DNA of 64,000 bases from Rhabditoides inermis (lineage: Eukaryota; Nematoda; Chromadorea; Rhabditida; Rhabditidae): the NCBI GenBank assembly GCA_963966185.1, contig CAWZYM010000106.1:62001-126000 (forward strand), read 5' to 3'. A program made the position numbers and the translations under genes. The notes below the pieces were generated by a model. The model saw only the letters and a program-made list of their open reading frames with translations, did no database searches and was not told the origin of the DNA. Shown here in pieces: positions 49,275-59,537 of this stretch. Every line of letters starts with the position of its first letter. The stretch's first letter is position 1.

Positions 49275-50223
49275 ACTAGCCCGAGCGGCGCTGGCGCGCC
49301 GCTCGGGCTAGGGCCGCCTTCGGCGGCCTCAACTCTCAAACATCAAAACTGAAATCATCACTCAAATCTAATTTTATAACTAAAATATGTCCACAAACCT
49401 CTAATCTAACTTAGAAGTACATTACAAGACAGAATACCAGAAATGAAGACAATTGAACGTTGTTTACAAATTTGTTTACTTGTTTACACTTTTTGTAAAC
49501 AACATTTTTTAACTCGCCTTCAAGTCTACTACACGTTATACACCTTTGAAACACGTTTGCAGGTTGTTTACATTTTTGTTTACTTGTTTACATCATCTGT
49601 AAACAACATTTTTGGACTCACCAATAATGTTACTGAACATTTGACATCTTCAAAACACATTTTCAGATTGTTTACAAAGTTGTTTACTTGTTTACATCAT
49701 CTGTAAACAACATTTTTGAACTCGCCTCCAAGTCTACATCATCTTAGATACCTTCAAAACAAACTTTAAATTTGTTTACAAACTTGTTTACTTGTTGACA
49801 AACATGTAAACAACAACATCGCTGACTTGCCTCCAGGTCACATACCAAGTGTGGACTCTTTGGCATCAAAAGTTACCGAGATACGTCATTACCATATTTG
49901 GAAATATGCAAATGAGGTCGAAAATCAAAACTTAAATTCTCGACCCTACAGTACCTTAACCCCAAAAGGGCATCTCAGTAGCTTGAAAACGAAACATAGT
50001 TTACATAAAAAGTGCTTAAAATTTCGTCTATGTTCATGAGAGTTTCGGTCAACCCATATAAGGAATGGTCAGATCAGGACCCCAGGTAAAATTTTGCGTG
50101 CGGTCACCACCTGAGATCTAATTTCCATACCTCAACCCCCATCGATCACTACAACTTGAGATACAACCCCGGACAGACAGACAAACAAACTCCATAGCAT
50201 AATTTATAGGGGGTGGGCGGGTG
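49275..50223 (+). mobile_element. Helentron-like unit D4 (type A head)
   Basis: Close relative of D3 (same block order, about 85-90 percent alike by eye). It ends gacagacagacaaacaaact, ccatagcataatttatag, ggggtgggcgggtgactag. No coding sequence. Confidence 0.6.
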
Positions 50224-50655
50224 ACTAGCGGGCCGGAGGCTCGCTTCGCTCGCCTCCGGCCCGCTAGTGGCGGCGGCTTCGCCGCCGCACTGCGCTCCGA
50301 GGCTCGCGCGCCTTCGGCGCGCTCGCCTCTTCGCGTTAATTTATCAAAATTTCAAATGTGAATTCTACTATGGCTAAAGTACACGTTAGACATTGAAATC
50401 TCAAGTTTCAGAGTTGTTTACGTTTTTGTTTACTTGTTTACCTGACTTGTAAACATCTGATATGAACTCTCCATCAAGTCTAGTACACTTTAAATATCAA
50501 ACACTCCAGTTTCAGAGTTGTTTACAACTTTGTTTACTAGTTTACCAAAAATGTTTACCTAAAATTAGAAATTATTTACTTGTTACTTGTACCAGTTTTG
50601 GCCTTTCTATCTTGAAAACCAACCGCGATATTAATTTTAGAACCCTTTTTTTTAA
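50224..50655 (+). mobile_element. Helentron-like unit D5, left part (interrupted)
   Basis: Type B head (50224-50340), forkhead-like repeats, then accaaccgcgatattaatttt, which matches D2 at about 47764-47800. It is cut at 50655 by the Kolobok-like insertion and continues at 60150. Confidence 0.62.
50652..50655. other. TTAA target duplication, left
   Basis: The ttaa directly before the left TIR of the Kolobok-like element, matched by ttaa at 60150-60153. Confidence 0.75.
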
Positions 50656-51095
50656 AGGAATGTACCACTCTAAATTTATTTTTCTCAACCGCGTTCACAA
50701 TGTTATATGATATTCTTGTCGAAATTAGCCGTCCAATGATACTATTCACTTTGAAAAATAATTATTTTAAAAATAAATACAAAATTATTATTTTACTACG
50801 ACGAAACAAGCAACAGTAAAGTTACTGCTTTTTATTTCGCACTTATGACATTTACTGATCTTTTCAGCGATCGGATGTTTTTTACGGTTTCCGTGTTGTA
50901 ATAAAGCATTGTGTATATAAGCAGCGGTCAGCTGATATTTTCACTTCTTTGAACGTTTCGAATTTTGTTTGTGGTTCCTTGTGTACATTCATGTGTTATA
51001 TTGCTTTGATAGGTAGAATTGTTTTGTTAAATTTATTTTATCTCATTTCATATATAACATCCATTAATATCGATCATAGAAAACAATTTCCCACA
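50656..51095. other. Left non-coding end of the Kolobok-like element
   Basis: AT-rich, 440 bp, with the left TIR at 50656-50690. It contains the likely polyadenylation signal for the minus-strand gene (tttatt near 51033). The rest shows nothing definite. Confidence 0.6.
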
Positions 51096-53830
51096 CTATT
51101 TCTTGGTGACGTACGCGGCGAGGAGCTCATCTCCCCAGTCGTCATCTTCCTCCTCGCCACCGCTCTCGACTTCTCCGAAGAGATCGTCGAGGACGCGGTC
51201 GGCATGAGGTAGGTCGAAACCGTCCATGTCCCCATCCATGTCGTCTTCCGTGTTCGCGTTCTCGTTCCCTTCAACCTCTTCCTCATCTCCAGGTTCCTTG
51301 GCGGGCGCTGCGTGCTTCTCCCTCTTCTCCCTTCTCGCAGTCGCTGCCGCCTCCAGTCGCTCCGCCTTCAGTAGGAGCACCTCCTGCAGTATCTCCTCGC
51401 GAAAGGTGAGCGCAACTTTCGATAACACCTAAAGCATTCATTCACATTTATCGGTTTATTACTGTACTAACCTTCTTCTTGACGGGCTCCTCGCGGAACT
51501 TGACGATCACGTTCCTCTCTTTCAAGACAACGCGCCGTCCGTCCAGCTCCTCTTCCCGCAGCTCATTCCAGTGCAACACGGCAAGCATCTGTCTCAGATG
51601 GTACCAGAGGAGTGGGCTACAAGGTACATGTTCACTATATTTTCCCCCAATGATTACGGTATTGCGGATAAACACTTTCATTTGTGATTCGCCTACTCAC
51701 AAATGTATGCGCTTCGGAGCATATTTCAAGGAGAGTGAGTTGCAGGCTTCACACTCCGCCGTCGACCCCTCGCAGTCCACTCTTCCTGCATCTGCGATGA
51801 AGCACGGCTCCAAAAGGATCTTCTTCAGGCGGGCCATGCTGGGTGAGTTCACGGGAATGTCTCGGCGGGTGGCGGGATCGAGCGGCCCGTGTCCGCACTG
51901 GTGAAAGTGTGTGAAGTCGGGGTCCTATGATAGATTTTTTCATTATAGTATATGCTCACTTTTTGAGGGGTTGGCGTTCACAGGAACACTACGAGTAGGC
52001 ACCCTCTCGTTCCTATGACTGTTATTCCTCGTACTCACATTGTGCCACTCGTGTATACCCGCCATGTGCTTGAGTATCGCCTTGATCATCTCCACCACCT
52101 CCTCCCCGTCCTTGCCGCTCTTGAAGCTGAACCATACGTGCGAAACGATGCTCTTGCGATGACCAGCCAGCGGGGTGTACTTCTTTAGCTTGGCGGCCTA
52201 ATTTATAACTTAGCTTTTGTTTATGTCGAATGCTTACATCTTTGAGCTGCTTCGCAACCGGTTTCTGACAATGCCAGAGGTCGGCAAGGTGCTTGAGATC
52301 GGGGAACTCTTGAGCGATGACCTTCTTCAGGGTCTTGGAGCGGTCTGTGGTGATGGAGAGGATCGAGAAGGTGGCGAGCAGCGCCGCCAGCCCGCGACGG
52401 ATCCCTTCCGGCTCCATCGCAGCCGAGTTGGCTACAAACGGTCAGTATTAATATGTAAATTGGTTTGTATTTCTCTCCCGTTTAATCCTAATGAATGTAT
52501 ATTTCACGTACCGACTTCACTTCGCCGGAGTGTCTCGAAGTGGATCACAATGCCGGTTTTGTGCTCAGTGAAGCGCGTCACGGCGTTGAGACCCCAGAAC
52601 CCAGGAGAGTCCCACTGGGAATCGGCGGCAACGCGGATCGACTAGTGATAAGGTTGATTTTATTGATTAATTGTTTTATTGATTGATTGACTGGTTCATT
52701 GATTAGTTCCTTGCTTTTGTTTCGATCAGATTACATTTATTTTAATTTGTCATAAAATGTTTCACCAACCCCTTCAATCTTGTTCATCTCCTTGATTCGC
52801 TGGATCCACTTTGCCCTTCTCCGTTCGTACACCCTCTGCACCGCAGGTGCCACGAGGTTCTTGAGAACCCACTGGTACTGACTCTGGGAGATTGTCGCCA
52901 TATCCAATGTTTTCGCCACATCATTGAACGCCTGCGAAAGAACATTTTGCGCTGTATACTGTAGATGATGGTTACGGTAGATACAGTAATCGAAATGAAT
53001 GGATTGAATATTGCAGGAGTTGACAAAGTGTACTAACCGAAAATGAACAGCCAGTGGTGAACAAGGACGTGATGAGCGAGGTGTTCCCCGCAAACGAACG
53101 ATCGGCTGTGTGCGTGGTCGAGCGACGCTGTCCCTCCCACGTCGTCTCACTACACCCCACGCACCGCTGCCGGATCACCGGACAGGTGCCCTTCTGGACA
53201 AGGCAGACAGACATGCCACCCCCGTCCTCCTCCCGCCCGCACATGGTACAGCGGGAGAAAAGTTGGAGCAGCTTCTCGCCCTCGATCAAGAAACGGCGCG
53301 CGAGGAGAGTGGGATCAGTAGAGAGAGGAGGGCCAGACTCGCTGTGGCCCGAATCGTCCTTCTGCGGATGGTAAGACTCGCCGGAATCCTGTACGAAAAA
53401 CACTACAAATCTTGTGAACTACAGTTTGTAACTCCATCCGACATAACCACTAACTACTAACCAACACAATAATCATATTCTTCACAAAGAACACATGATT
53501 GTATTGATTGTTTATAAATTTATAAAATCAAAAATCGAATTACGGTAATATGTACGAATCACAAACAATAATTGTGAAACTGAACAAACATTGGTTACTA
53601 CGTGTCGTCTTACTAACGTTCTTCACAGTCCTCGGCCTCTTGGAATATGACGACGCGGATTCCGTGGAACTGTCGTACTTGGGTAGGATGCGCTTCTTCA
53701 ATTGACGGCCTGCGCGAGAGACGGCCTGCAGTGGAAAACAATAATGAATACAGGTTATCATTACCATACTCACCTTCAGGCGAGGAGGGAAGGTGCACTT
53801 GCAGCATCCAGTGCAATGCGTCGACAGACG
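51096..53830 (-). CDS. Transposase catalytic half (DDE-type), open through about ten exons
   Basis: Exon 53773-53830 has the cysteine cluster HCTGCCKCTFPP; 53038-53388 has FSRCTMCG, QRCVGC and SFAGNTSLITSLFTTGCSFS; 52770-52931 has ATISQSQYQWVLKNLV; 52512-52641 has VAADSQWDSPG (likely first catalytic Asp); 52238-52431 has ITTDRSKTL (second Asp) and DLWHCQKPVAKQL; 52039-52197 has SHVWFSFKSGKDGEE and HEWHN; 51701-51924 has CGHGPLD; 51472-51616 has MLAVLHWNELREE; 51096-51428 ends in a Lys/Arg stretch, an acidic tail and AAYVTKK. The D-x-SPG, TTDR, D-x-WH series is that of a widespread animal transposase family. I cannot place the final Glu with certainty. Confidence 0.72.
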
Positions 53831-53949
53831 CTATAACGAATAGTCAATGAAAACATAGCAGTGCACTCACAACGCAGTCTGCGCTCCGAGAGCGGCGATT
53901 GCATCTGACCGGACGCTGTGTCCCCGCACCTTGCGACACCAGCACCTGA

Positions 53950-54135
53950 ATTGCTCATCTCTCCCTCCTCTCTCTCCCTCCCTCCCTATCTCTCCCCCTC
54001 CCTCTCTCCCCTCCCTCCCTCTCTCCCTCCCTCCCTATCTCTCCCCTTCCTCTCTCACCTCCCTCCCTCTCTCTCCCCTCCCTCCCTCTCTCTCCCCTCC
54101 CTCCCTCTCTCTCCCCCCTTCCCTCTCTCTCCACA
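53950..54135. repeat. (CCCTCCCT)n polypyrimidine tract in a transposase intron
   Basis: About 185 bp of ctccctccctctctccc on the plus strand, purine-rich on the gene strand. It fills most of the intron between 53945 and 54139. Open frames through it are low-complexity and not coding. Confidence 0.92.
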
Positions 54136-54649
54136 CACCTGTTCCGCATCCTTCCGTCGACGCGCTTCTTCCTTCTTGCCGACATCTAATACTTCAGTAG
54201 TGTTGTTCACATGCTAAACAAACTAGTAAAGAATTGAATTTCAAATGATATTGTACCTCATAGAGACGAGTTTCTCGAGCAGAATTTGGACCGGCCCACC
54301 ATGCACCTATATCATTCGAATTCGTAACAAAAAACAAACAGAAATCGTACCTTCAGTTCTCGCACAACCGGTCGAGTTGAGTAGGGTGAACGCCTAAAAA
54401 TGAGGTTTACTACTACTATTGACAAGATCGAAGCCTACGTCAGCGTACTGTCCGTGTCCGGCGCGGGTCAGTCGCGTCGCTCGATCGTTGCTCGGCAAGT
54501 CACTCATCATGGATACCTGCAAAAACATTTATTATGGAATAATGCAACATACATACATACATGCCATAACAATGATTACAAACTAATGCAATACAATCAA
54601 TGGTCAATGCATATTCATGTTCAAATAATTATCGAGGGGCATCAGTATA

Positions 54650-54907
54650 TCCATGATATTCGCCAGAGGAATCAGGAAAGAGGCACTCAATCGCATTACG
54701 AATGCACGACGGGAGGGGAACGCGAACTTGGAACGCGAGCACACCGTACATCATAGCAACCGTTGCCTTGTAGGCATAGTAGCGAAACACGCTAAATTAC
54801 CAGCATAATAAATGTATGCAATTCCACCACTACCAATTGGGGTCCTCCTTCAAACGAGACTCCTGCTTCTTACGCTCTCCGGCGCTCATCGTGAGCATCT
54901 CCACCTC
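54650..54907 (-). CDS. Transposase exons after the LINE: rest of P2X7-like domain
   Basis: Immediately after the LINE poly(A), the exon resumes with EMLTMSAGERKKQESR and ends at 54834 (gtagtg donor). The next exon from 54791 reads VFRYYAYKATVAMMYG and VRVPLPSCIRNAIECLFPDS, GEYHGY. The AYK/R ... LPSC ... IR ... FP ... G-x-Y series is the second half expected of a P2X7-C-terminal-like domain. The frame across the LINE is kept if it is removed together with one target copy. The donor near 54650 is unclear. Confidence 0.58.
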
Positions 54908-55126
54908 GATTTTTTTTTTTTTATTGTTGGTATTGCGTTTATCTCACTACTCATAGAGAGTAACAAGGATATAGCCGTACCAATTGTTCTCAGCCGAAAA
55001 CAAGACAGAGCCTTGGATTATAACGACTGTGAGAACTAAATTAGTTCAACTGACGTGCTATATAAGCACGCTAGTCGATAAACACAACTGTTAGTAAAAT
55101 AAAACACCGTCTCCGACGGTCACAAT

Positions 55127-58100
55127 TCACAGATTCTTGACAGCACGCTTGAATGACTGTTTGGTCTCCTCCAAGACAGCCTTCTCCGGTAGGGCATTCC
55201 AAAGCCTTCTCAACTCGTTCACCGGGTAGTCGTGCAGTCTCGCACTTGTCACCACAGGCTCCATCACTCTCAGTGAGTGGCCACCGCGTGCTGTCCTTCT
55301 CACTCCACTGTCCGACACCAGGACCAGCATTCCATCTGGAGGGGCTCGCACTCCGTGCACATAATTCCACATGAGCACCCTCCTTCTTTCGCTCACGGTC
55401 TTATTCACCGTGTTCCACTTAGCCTTCTCTAGCACTCGGCCATCTGATGACGTGAAATCATTCTGCACCAGCCTGGCTGCATGCACATTCACTCTTTCGA
55501 GTCTTGCCCTGTCTGTCTCGTTTGCAGGAAACCATCCTTCTGCTGCATACAGCAGTCCTGGCTCAATACACGCCTTGTACACTCTCTCGAAAGCGCTTCG
55601 AGGAGCCCACTTCCTCATAGTTCGCACCAAAGCACCAATAGCTTGGCGAGCCTTCGTCACCCTCTCAGCCACGTGACCACTGAAGTTCATCAGTGGATCA
55701 ATTGCCACTCCAAGATATTTGTACTTGCTAGTACACTCGAGCTCTGTTCCACCAATATGCAGATTCACCTCAAAATCTGGTTCCTTCTCATACACTCCCA
55801 TTCGAATCACCTTGCACTTTCCCGCATTCAGCTTCATTCCCATCTCTGAGAAGAGCCCACTCAGTTTCTCCACATCTTCTTGTGCATTCTCCTTGTCTCC
55901 ATCGGTAAGATACCGAGAGACATATACCGTATCGTCGGCGTATTGAACAATGCGCGCCCCTTCATTCAATTGTATCGACCCCACTCGATTCACGTAACAA
56001 TTGAATAGAAGTGGTCCTAGGATACTTCCCTGCGGCACTCCACTCACAACCTCCTTCTCTTCACTCAGGGTCCCGTTCACTCGCACTCGCATCCTCCTGT
56101 TAGACAGATAATCTTTTATCAATCTGAGGTACGAATCGGCAAGGTTGAAATCATGTCTTAGAACATTTACCAAATGTCCAAGAGGGATCGTATCGAATGC
56201 TTTCGAAATATCGAAAAACACTGCAACCGCCCGAGCAGCCTTCCTCTTACAACTCTGCAGGCACTCGCTCATTCCATACTGGAAACTCAGTAGCGCGTCC
56301 ACAGTGCTCCTTCCCTTCCGGAATCCAAACTGATTCGGAGACAGCTTCCGGTCTATCTCTCCAACCATCATTCCAAACACATACTCCTCTGCCATCTTGC
56401 TAACAATAGGTAGCAGTGACACCGGTCGGAAATCGACTGGGTGCTGTGGGTGTTCCACTTTCTGAATGGGTGATATCACCGCTTCCTTCCATCCCCGAGG
56501 GAACTTCTCCTCGTGTAGACACCGATTGATCATAGCCACGATTGGCGCAGTCAATGGTTTCACACACCTCTTCAACAGCCTCACAGTTATTCCATCGATT
56601 CCACTTGCTTTCTGCTCAGATGCTTCTCGTATGTACTTCTCCACGAACTCTCTCGAGCAGGGAGGGACTCTATTCGCATCCGATGCAATCTCCGGCATCT
56701 CACTTTCCATTGTGTTTCCAACCTTGACAAACTGCTCCATGAGCATGTCTGCCTTCTGCTGATCTGACACAGCCATCTTCCCATTCGAGTCAATCAGATC
56801 GGGGATTTCCGTGCCCTTCGTTTTTCCTGTCAGACACTCAATAGTCTTCCAGAAGTCTGTGGGACTCTCTACAGAGGCAAACTTCTTATCAAAGAAATTC
56901 TTCTTCTCGTTGGCTGTCTCTTTAGCCAGCTGTTTTCGAGCATGTCTAAACGCAGCTTTTGCCTCGCTGTCTCCCCTTTCCTTGCTCAACTTGTGCAGTG
57001 CGTCTTTCCGCCGCTGCAAAGTCTTGACACTCTCGCTCATCCACTCGCACCCTCTTCTCCTGCGGAATGATTTGAGCGGTATCCACTTCTGCATACCCGC
57101 TTTAACCACATCCACAAACTTTCTCCACATGTCATCAATCGACAGACTCCTGTCCTCTATCCACTCACATCGCACTTCTTTTCCAAGAAACTCTATCAGA
57201 CCCGTCCAGTTTGCCTTCTTGAAATCGTAGCCCTTTACTGGCTTCTCCTTTCGATTCTCGCATCGAATGCATGTGTCAACCATGATGGGTTCATGTTCTT
57301 TCTCGACAGGAGCGAGGTGCTTCACTCCAGCTATCCTCACTCGCCTGCTCATCATCATAATATCAATCAATCGGTTTCGATGTGTCACGTGTGAAACGAC
57401 TTGTTTCATCGAGTGTTCAGCACACACCTCCTTGAGGTTCGCCGACTCACTATTGTTCCAACACACATTCATATCTCCTCCGATAATCACATCCATCAAT
57501 TTATCTCTCTGAGATAGCCACGAGTCCAGCTCATCAACAAACTCCTCAATCTTAGCTGCCGACATAGCTTTGGTCGGGCTACGGTAGACTGAGGCCACCA
57601 CGAACTGACTCCTTTTCTCTCCCCTGCATTTCACCGCCACTAATTCCAAAGAAGTCTCTTCCCTCACCAGCGAGGGGCGCAACGCACTGTTCACATACAG
57701 TGCCACTCCCCCTCCTCCCGCTGTCCGGTCCTTCCGGAACAGTTCATATCCGGCCACTTTCAATTCTTTGCTCTCTATTCTTCTGTCCAACTTTGTCTCT
57801 TGTACTCCAATCACGTGCGGTTTGTACGTGTCCGCCACTCTCCTCAGATCGTCTATCTTCCCTCTCAATCCGTTGATATTCAGTGATATCATGCGCACAC
57901 AAAGGGGATCACTCTCTCCCGTCTCTACTACGACACTCTCCAGCACAGCCCGTTTCCCCTTAGGGCGAGTGAGCGGACTGTCAAAGAAGAGTCCATCGAG
58001 ATCGGGAAGAGTTGAGTGACTGCCATGCAGTTCACACTCAGAACACACCCATGACGTCATTCCCTCCTCAACCCTCTTTCTCTCTTCCCTCGTCATTCCC

Positions 58101-58228
58101 GTGCACCTCCCATGGGTTTTGTTCCAGCATGTTGCACATGCATACACATTCTCCCCCAAGTCACCAATACACACTGCACAACTCGCACTTGTTCCCGACC
58201 CATCTCCATTTCCATTCACTTTCTCCAT
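55127..58228 (-). CDS. CR1-like LINE ORF2: PHD finger, endonuclease, reverse transcriptase
   Basis: Intact frame of 1033 codons from the first ATG (MEKVNGNGDG). The frame is open 69 bases further upstream without an ATG. The N-terminus has a PHD finger: CAVC, CATC, HGRC and WVCSEC (C4-H-C3). Next comes an apurinic-like endonuclease: MISLNINGLRG, QETKLD, VVASVYRSP, GGDMNVCW, then RLIDIMMMS. The reverse transcriptase has DFRPVSLLPIVSKM, FFDISKAFDTI (motif A), SGVPQGSILGPLLF (motif B), QYADDTVYVSR (motif C) and KYLGVAID. The C-terminal region (KARQAIGALVRTM, LYAAEGWFPA, PVNELRRLWNALP) is usual for the clade. The protein would nick the target and copy the LINE RNA there. It looks potentially active. 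Confidence 0.92.
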   Translation of the reverse strand: MEKVNGNGDGSGTSASCAVCIGDLGENVYACATCWNKTHGRCTGMTREERKRVEEGMTSWVCSECELHGSHSTLPDLDGLFFDSPLTRPKGKRAVLESVVVETGESDPLCVRMISLNINGLRGKIDDLRRVADTYKPHVIGVQETKLDRRIESKELKVAGYELFRKDRTAGGGGVALYVNSALRPSLVREETSLELVAVKCRGEKRSQFVVASVYRSPTKAMSAAKIEEFVDELDSWLSQRDKLMDVIIGGDMNVCWNNSESANLKEVCAEHSMKQVVSHVTHRNRLIDIMMMSRRVRIAGVKHLAPVEKEHEPIMVDTCIRCENRKEKPVKGYDFKKANWTGLIEFLGKEVRCEWIEDRSLSIDDMWRKFVDVVKAGMQKWIPLKSFRRRRGCEWMSESVKTLQRRKDALHKLSKERGDSEAKAAFRHARKQLAKETANEKKNFFDKKFASVESPTDFWKTIECLTGKTKGTEIPDLIDSNGKMAVSDQQKADMLMEQFVKVGNTMESEMPEIASDANRVPPCSREFVEKYIREASEQKASGIDGITVRLLKRCVKPLTAPIVAMINRCLHEEKFPRGWKEAVISPIQKVEHPQHPVDFRPVSLLPIVSKMAEEYVFGMMVGEIDRKLSPNQFGFRKGRSTVDALLSFQYGMSECLQSCKRKAARAVAVFFDISKAFDTIPLGHLVNVLRHDFNLADSYLRLIKDYLSNRRMRVRVNGTLSEEKEVVSGVPQGSILGPLLFNCYVNRVGSIQLNEGARIVQYADDTVYVSRYLTDGDKENAQEDVEKLSGLFSEMGMKLNAGKCKVIRMGVYEKEPDFEVNLHIGGTELECTSKYKYLGVAIDPLMNFSGHVAERVTKARQAIGALVRTMRKWAPRSAFERVYKACIEPGLLYAAEGWFPANETDRARLERVNVHAARLVQNDFTSSDGRVLEKAKWNTVNKTVSERRRVLMWNYVHGVRAPPDGMLVLVSDSGVRRTARGGHSLRVMEPVVTSARLHDYPVNELRRLWNALPEKAVLEETKQSFKRAVKNL

Positions 58229-58254
58229 TACGCTCGTGTTCGACGACAAGCACG

Positions 58255-58560
58255 AGGCAGGGGCCGTCCGCGCCTCCTCCTTATCAACTGGTATCACAGA
58301 CCAGAGGGGATGCTGAGTGACCGGTGCGCACGCACACCTGGATCACACACACAGCAGAGCCACCTCTCCACACACAGAGAACAGACAAGACTGACTCTCT
58401 CTCGCCAGGCAGGGGCCGTCCGCGCCTCCTCCTTATCAACTGGTATCACAGACCAGAGGGGATGCTGAGTGACCGGTGCGCACGCACACCTGGATCACAC
58501 ACACAGCAGAGCCACCTCTCCACACACAGAGAACAGACAAGACCTCTCCACACACAGAGA
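58255..58560 (-). repeat. 152-bp tandem 5' repeats of the LINE
   Basis: aggcaggggccgtccgcgcc occurs at 58255 and 58407, so two units of 152 bp cover the 5' end of the LINE. A shorter duplication of acctctccacacacagagaa (near 58350, 58510 and 58543) follows. The downstream unit overlaps the upstream part of the reading frame. Tandem 5' monomers act as promoters in some LINEs; here that is inference. Confidence 0.8.
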
Positions 58561-58621
58561 ACAGACAAGGCTCAACAATGTCTACAAAATAACAATCTGA
58601 TGGGGTAAAATGCACTACTCT

Positions 58622-59270
58622 GACCTCCTTGTTAGCGCAGCGCATCTTCCAAGTGTATAGAGAGGTGATACAGCACATCTTGCCATCGAACAAACTGTTA
58701 TATCTGGGGAACCACTCACACGAACGACTGCTCGGCACAATCATCCCCTCCAGGCAGCAGTGATTCTCACGAGCGGTGGGGTACACCGAATGAGGGCAGT
58801 TATTACAGGTACAGTAATCCACCACCGCCCTCTCAGCATCCACATACTCGTTTCTCAGAAAGACAAACCTAACACGAATCGTCATGATTAAAACAAATAC
58901 TTTTTCAATCATACCGTGGGTTGTGCAATTTGTTGACGGTCGCTTCGTCAAAGCCACGCTTAGCTAGTATTGAATCATATTCCGCTGTGTCCACCTCATT
59001 TGGGACATATGGAATGGAACGTTTGGCCATCTAATCAAGAAACATGTTATTTAAATATTAATATGATTCAAGTAGATACTAACAGGGATATGCTACCCAA
59101 AAAGAGACAACCAACTAACAATTACGACAGATAAAAAAAATTTAATCGATATATGCATAGACACGTGAAATCATATTCAAAAGATAACTAACCGCTTTGC
59201 CAGTTCTCCCAGCTTGCGTGTGACCATCACCGGCCACCACGTCGCCGGGCACATCGGGATCGACTCCGAG
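58622..59270 (-). CDS. Transposase exons 2-4: linker and cysteine-rich domain start
   Basis: Exon 59193-59270 (26 residues, Gly/Asp-rich) and exon 58915-59030 (MAKRSIPYVPNEVDTAEYDS, then ...KLHNP) lead into exon 58868-, which starts FVFLRNEYVDAERAV and holds YCTCNNCP, PTARENHCCLE and MRCANKEV. The C-x-C-x2-C ... PTxRE-x2-CC pattern resembles the zinc-binding C-terminal domain of P2X7 receptors, which is also found in many animal transposon-derived proteins. The exon is broken by the LINE after ANKEV. Confidence 0.6.
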
Positions 59271-59537
59271 CTGAACGAAGATATTATTATCATTTTTTCG
59301 TTAATATCATTTAACGAACATGTTACATTTTAAAAACCATACACACAAAACATAGGTTACTGGCATCACTATCGTTCACTTTGAATTGCAATCGCACCTT
59401 GTGACTGGTGATTCTGCGAAAAAAATGTATATACGTAACACACGTTTGTCACACACGTTCGCCACTACGATTTGTAATTGTGAATTGTGATCCATAGTGC
59501 GCCTATAATATATATATATATTCATATAACAACTTAC

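Larger units (their letters stand above)
45300..50580. repeat. Repeats dense in TTGTTTAC (forkhead-like) words
   Basis: Blocks of about 115-125 bp begin near gttgtttac and contain two to four copies of tgtttac plus often gtaaaca. I count about 60 TGTTTAC on the plus strand and some ten or more GTAAACA. TTGTTTAC/GTAAACA is the core consensus of FOXO/DAF-16-type forkhead proteins. Binding is not shown; the words may only reflect repeat ancestry. Confidence 0.7.
54908..58622 (-). mobile_element. CR1-like LINE with intact ORF, inserted in a transposase exon
   Basis: The 3' end is a run of 12 A residues on the minus strand (t's at 54911-54922), after a 3' untranslated region of about 200 bp. The 5' end is near 58622. 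A short duplicated acctc is at 54903-54907 and 58623-58627, a possible 5-bp target duplication. It interrupts the Kolobok-like transposase between ANKEV and EMLT. The intact reading frame and clean ends make it the youngest insertion in this nest. It belongs to a different CR1-type lineage from the one at 545-6905. Confidence 0.85.

Noticed and set aside
53918..54217. Pro/Ser/Leu-rich frames on the plus strand in the 54-kb region
   Set aside because: They arise from the polypyrimidine tract in an intron of the minus-strand transposase gene.
59398..59413. Possible 16-bp micro-exon between transposase exons 1 and 2
   Set aside because: Using it puts a stop in the next exon, while joining exon 1 (59538) directly to 59270 keeps the frame.
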